Source of the DNA: Clostridia bacterium
Lineage (GTDB): Bacteria > Bacillota > Clostridia > Christensenellales > DTU072
Length of the DNA: 8,050 bases
NCBI GenBank assembly: GCA_028703745.1
Contig: JAQVME010000049.1
Span: 1-8,050, forward strand
Reading direction: 5' to 3'
The notes under the pieces are model-generated. The model searched no databases and had not been told where the DNA came from. It was given only the letters and a program-made list of their open reading frames with translations. Numbering within the stretch: the stretch's first letter is position 1; every line of letters starts with the position of its first letter. Both the position numbers and the translations under genes were made by a program. Shown in pieces: positions 6,907 to 8,050 of the stretch.

Positions 6907-6912
6907 CCTCCT
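6907..6912 (-). promoter_or_regulatory. Distant ribosome binding site of the coat operon
   Basis: AGGAGG on the minus strand is 13 bases upstream of the ATG at 6893, about twice the usual spacing. It is the only strong site near this start, and the long spacing may lower translation of the first gene. Confidence 0.6.
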
Positions 6913-7038
6913 TTTTAGCGTGTCGCTTTTCAATGTTTATTCTTGCCTTTTGTTGAATCTTCATACGCTCGATAATACTTTTTCTTTGAACAGGTTTTCG
7001 AATACTAAAATTCACTTGCCTTCTCAGGGATAACCGTC

Positions 7039-7068
7039 TTTACAAAAAAACTTATGGTATGTTATAAT
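7039..7068 (+). promoter_or_regulatory. Strong extended -10 promoter for the DUF2804 gene
   Basis: TTTACA at 7039-7044, an 18-base spacer, and a perfect TATAAT at 7063-7068 preceded by TGT (7060-7062). Reading the -35 as TTACAA gives 17 bases. The start point is expected near 7075, giving a leader of about 20 bases before ATG 7097. This is the best housekeeping-type promoter in the window. Confidence 0.75.
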
Positions 7069-7096
7069 GAATATAAAATAATAACCGGAGGGAGTT

Positions 7097-8050
7097 ATGC
7101 AAAATCAAATTACACAAAGAACCAGGCTATTGAAAGAAGACGGCAGCTTGGCAAGCCCGGGCTACGCGGTCAAGCCGCTTTTTATTTATGATAGAAATGA
7201 CATCAAAGCCTGTGGTTTCAAAATAAAGGAATGGGACTATTATTATGTCGGCAACAAAGATTACGCCGTATGTATGACTATCGCCGACAACAGCTATATG
7301 GCGCTCGTGAGCGTCACGCTGCTGGATTTCAGAACGCTGTTTCAGCAGACGATATCCAAGATGAAATTCTTCACCTTCGGAAAGCTGGATTTGCCATCGA
7401 CCGCCGAAAAGGGCGACGTGGAGTTCAGCGCCAAAGGCTTCTATATTAAATTTACAAATGACGGCGTAAGCCGCAACCTTGTCTGCCATTGCGAAAACTT
7501 TTTTGAGGGCAAAACGCTGGATATTGACGTTGCGTTGACGGACTTTCCAGAAGAGTCAATGGTTATCGCCACACCCTTCACCGATGCGCCGCAGGCGTTC
7601 TATTACAATCAAAAAATAAACTGTATGACTGCTTCGGGCTCGGCAAAGCTCGCCGGGGAGGTTTATTCCTTTGACGGAAACGGCGCAATGGGACTGCTCG
7701 ACTGGGGCAGGGGCGTATGGACATACAAGAATACATGGTACTGGGGCTCGCTCTCCACAAAGCTGCCAAACGGCGACAAGTTCGGCTTCAATATCGGCTA
7801 CGGCTTCGGGGACACCTCGGCCGCCACGGAAAACATGCTTTTCCTGAACGGCAAGGCGCACAAGCTGTCTGAAGTGGCGTTCAACATACCGCTAAAGGAC
7901 GGCAAAGACGACTTCATGTCGCCGTGGACGTTCAGCTCCGACGACGGCAGGTTCGAAATGGATTTTGAGCCGCTTCTCAACCGTTATGCCAACATAAACC
8001 TCGGTGTGCTTTGTTCTGTCCAAAATCAGGTGTTCGGCTATTTTTCAGGC
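7097..8050 (+). CDS. DUF2804 family protein (3' end outside the window)
   Basis: The frame is open from ATG 7097 to the right edge, giving 318 residues without a stop; family members are about 330-350 long, so only a short tail is missing. GGAGG at 7087-7091 supports the start. It matches DUF2804 throughout: RLLKEDGSL near the N-terminus, KEWDYYYVGN (44 on), YYNQKINCMTASG (169 on), LDWGRGVWTYKNTWYWGS (201 on, with D202, W203, R205) and the FNIGYGFGDTSAA segment. It is rich in aromatic residues and beta-strand pattern, with no signal peptide or membrane helix, so a soluble cytoplasmic beta-rich protein is likely. No biochemical function is established that I know of. It diverges from the coat operon and has its own strong promoter, so it is probably expressed in growing cells. 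Confidence 0.9.
   Translation, partial: MQNQITQRTRLLKEDGSLASPGYAVKPLFIYDRNDIKACGFKIKEWDYYYVGNKDYAVCMTIADNSYMALVSVTLLDFRTLFQQTISKMKFFTFGKLDLPSTAEKGDVEFSAKGFYIKFTNDGVSRNLVCHCENFFEGKTLDIDVALTDFPEESMVIATPFTDAPQAFYYNQKINCMTASGSAKLAGEVYSFDGNGAMGLLDWGRGVWTYKNTWYWGSLSTKLPNGDKFGFNIGYGFGDTSAATENMLFLNGKAHKLSEVAFNIPLKDGKDDFMSPWTFSSDDGRFEMDFEPLLNRYANINLGVLCSVQNQVFGYFSG

Noticed and set aside
6913..7038. Sporulation sigma (E, G or K) promoter for the coat operon
   Set aside because: No pair of -35 and -10 elements with correct spacing could be found on the minus strand; candidates such as CATTGAA lacked partners.
7127..7489. Minus-strand open frame within the DUF2804 gene
   Set aside because: Shadow frame; the plus-strand translation matches DUF2804 motif by motif across the same bases.
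1..8050. CRISPR array, tRNA, rRNA, insertion sequence, toxin-antitoxin or phage-defence system
   Set aside because: No repeat-spacer pattern, cloverleaf, transposase motif, terminal repeats or recognisable defence protein was seen; apart from the left edge the content is ordinary chromosomal genes.

Overview
The window looks like an ordinary chromosomal stretch from an endospore-forming Firmicute, most probably an uncultured or lightly characterised Clostridia lineage. The reasons are strong AGGAGG-type ribosome binding sites, a pair of small CotF-type spore coat genes, a YhfW-like FAD/Rieske protein and a DUF2804 protein. Most of the DNA has mid-range GC content (about 52% where counted, at 181-300). 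The first ~120 bases are only 30% GC and do not fit what follows.

Layout. (1) Bases 1 to ~125 are an AT-rich block whose only open frame (3-143) is an unrecognised C-terminal tail. It abuts, out of frame, a Na/phosphate cotransporter with a PhoU-like domain (143-1264) that has lost its first half, so there is a junction here. (2) Cysteine synthase (1306-2229) has its own promoter. (3) A tightly packed plus-strand operon (2305-4862) follows: an extended SDR related to 3-beta-HSD/OleD-type enzymes, a CPBP (CAAX-protease-like) membrane protein, and a classical SDR. (4) Converging on it with a 4-base gap is a minus-strand FAD oxidoreductase with a C-terminal Rieske domain (6303-4867). (5) A minus-strand pair of small spore coat proteins (6893-6426) ends in a clear intrinsic terminator (6404-6367). 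(6) A divergent plus-strand DUF2804 gene (7097 onward) starts from a very good extended -10 promoter and runs off the window.

Functionally these are separate units: phosphate uptake, cysteine synthesis, a membrane-associated redox trio of unknown substrate, a redox flavoprotein and spore coat proteins. I see no CRISPR array, tRNA, rRNA, insertion sequence or defence system. The points most worth a second look are the junction at the left edge and the SDR-CPBP-SDR operon. Three putative plus-strand promoters share a TGT-extended -10 element.
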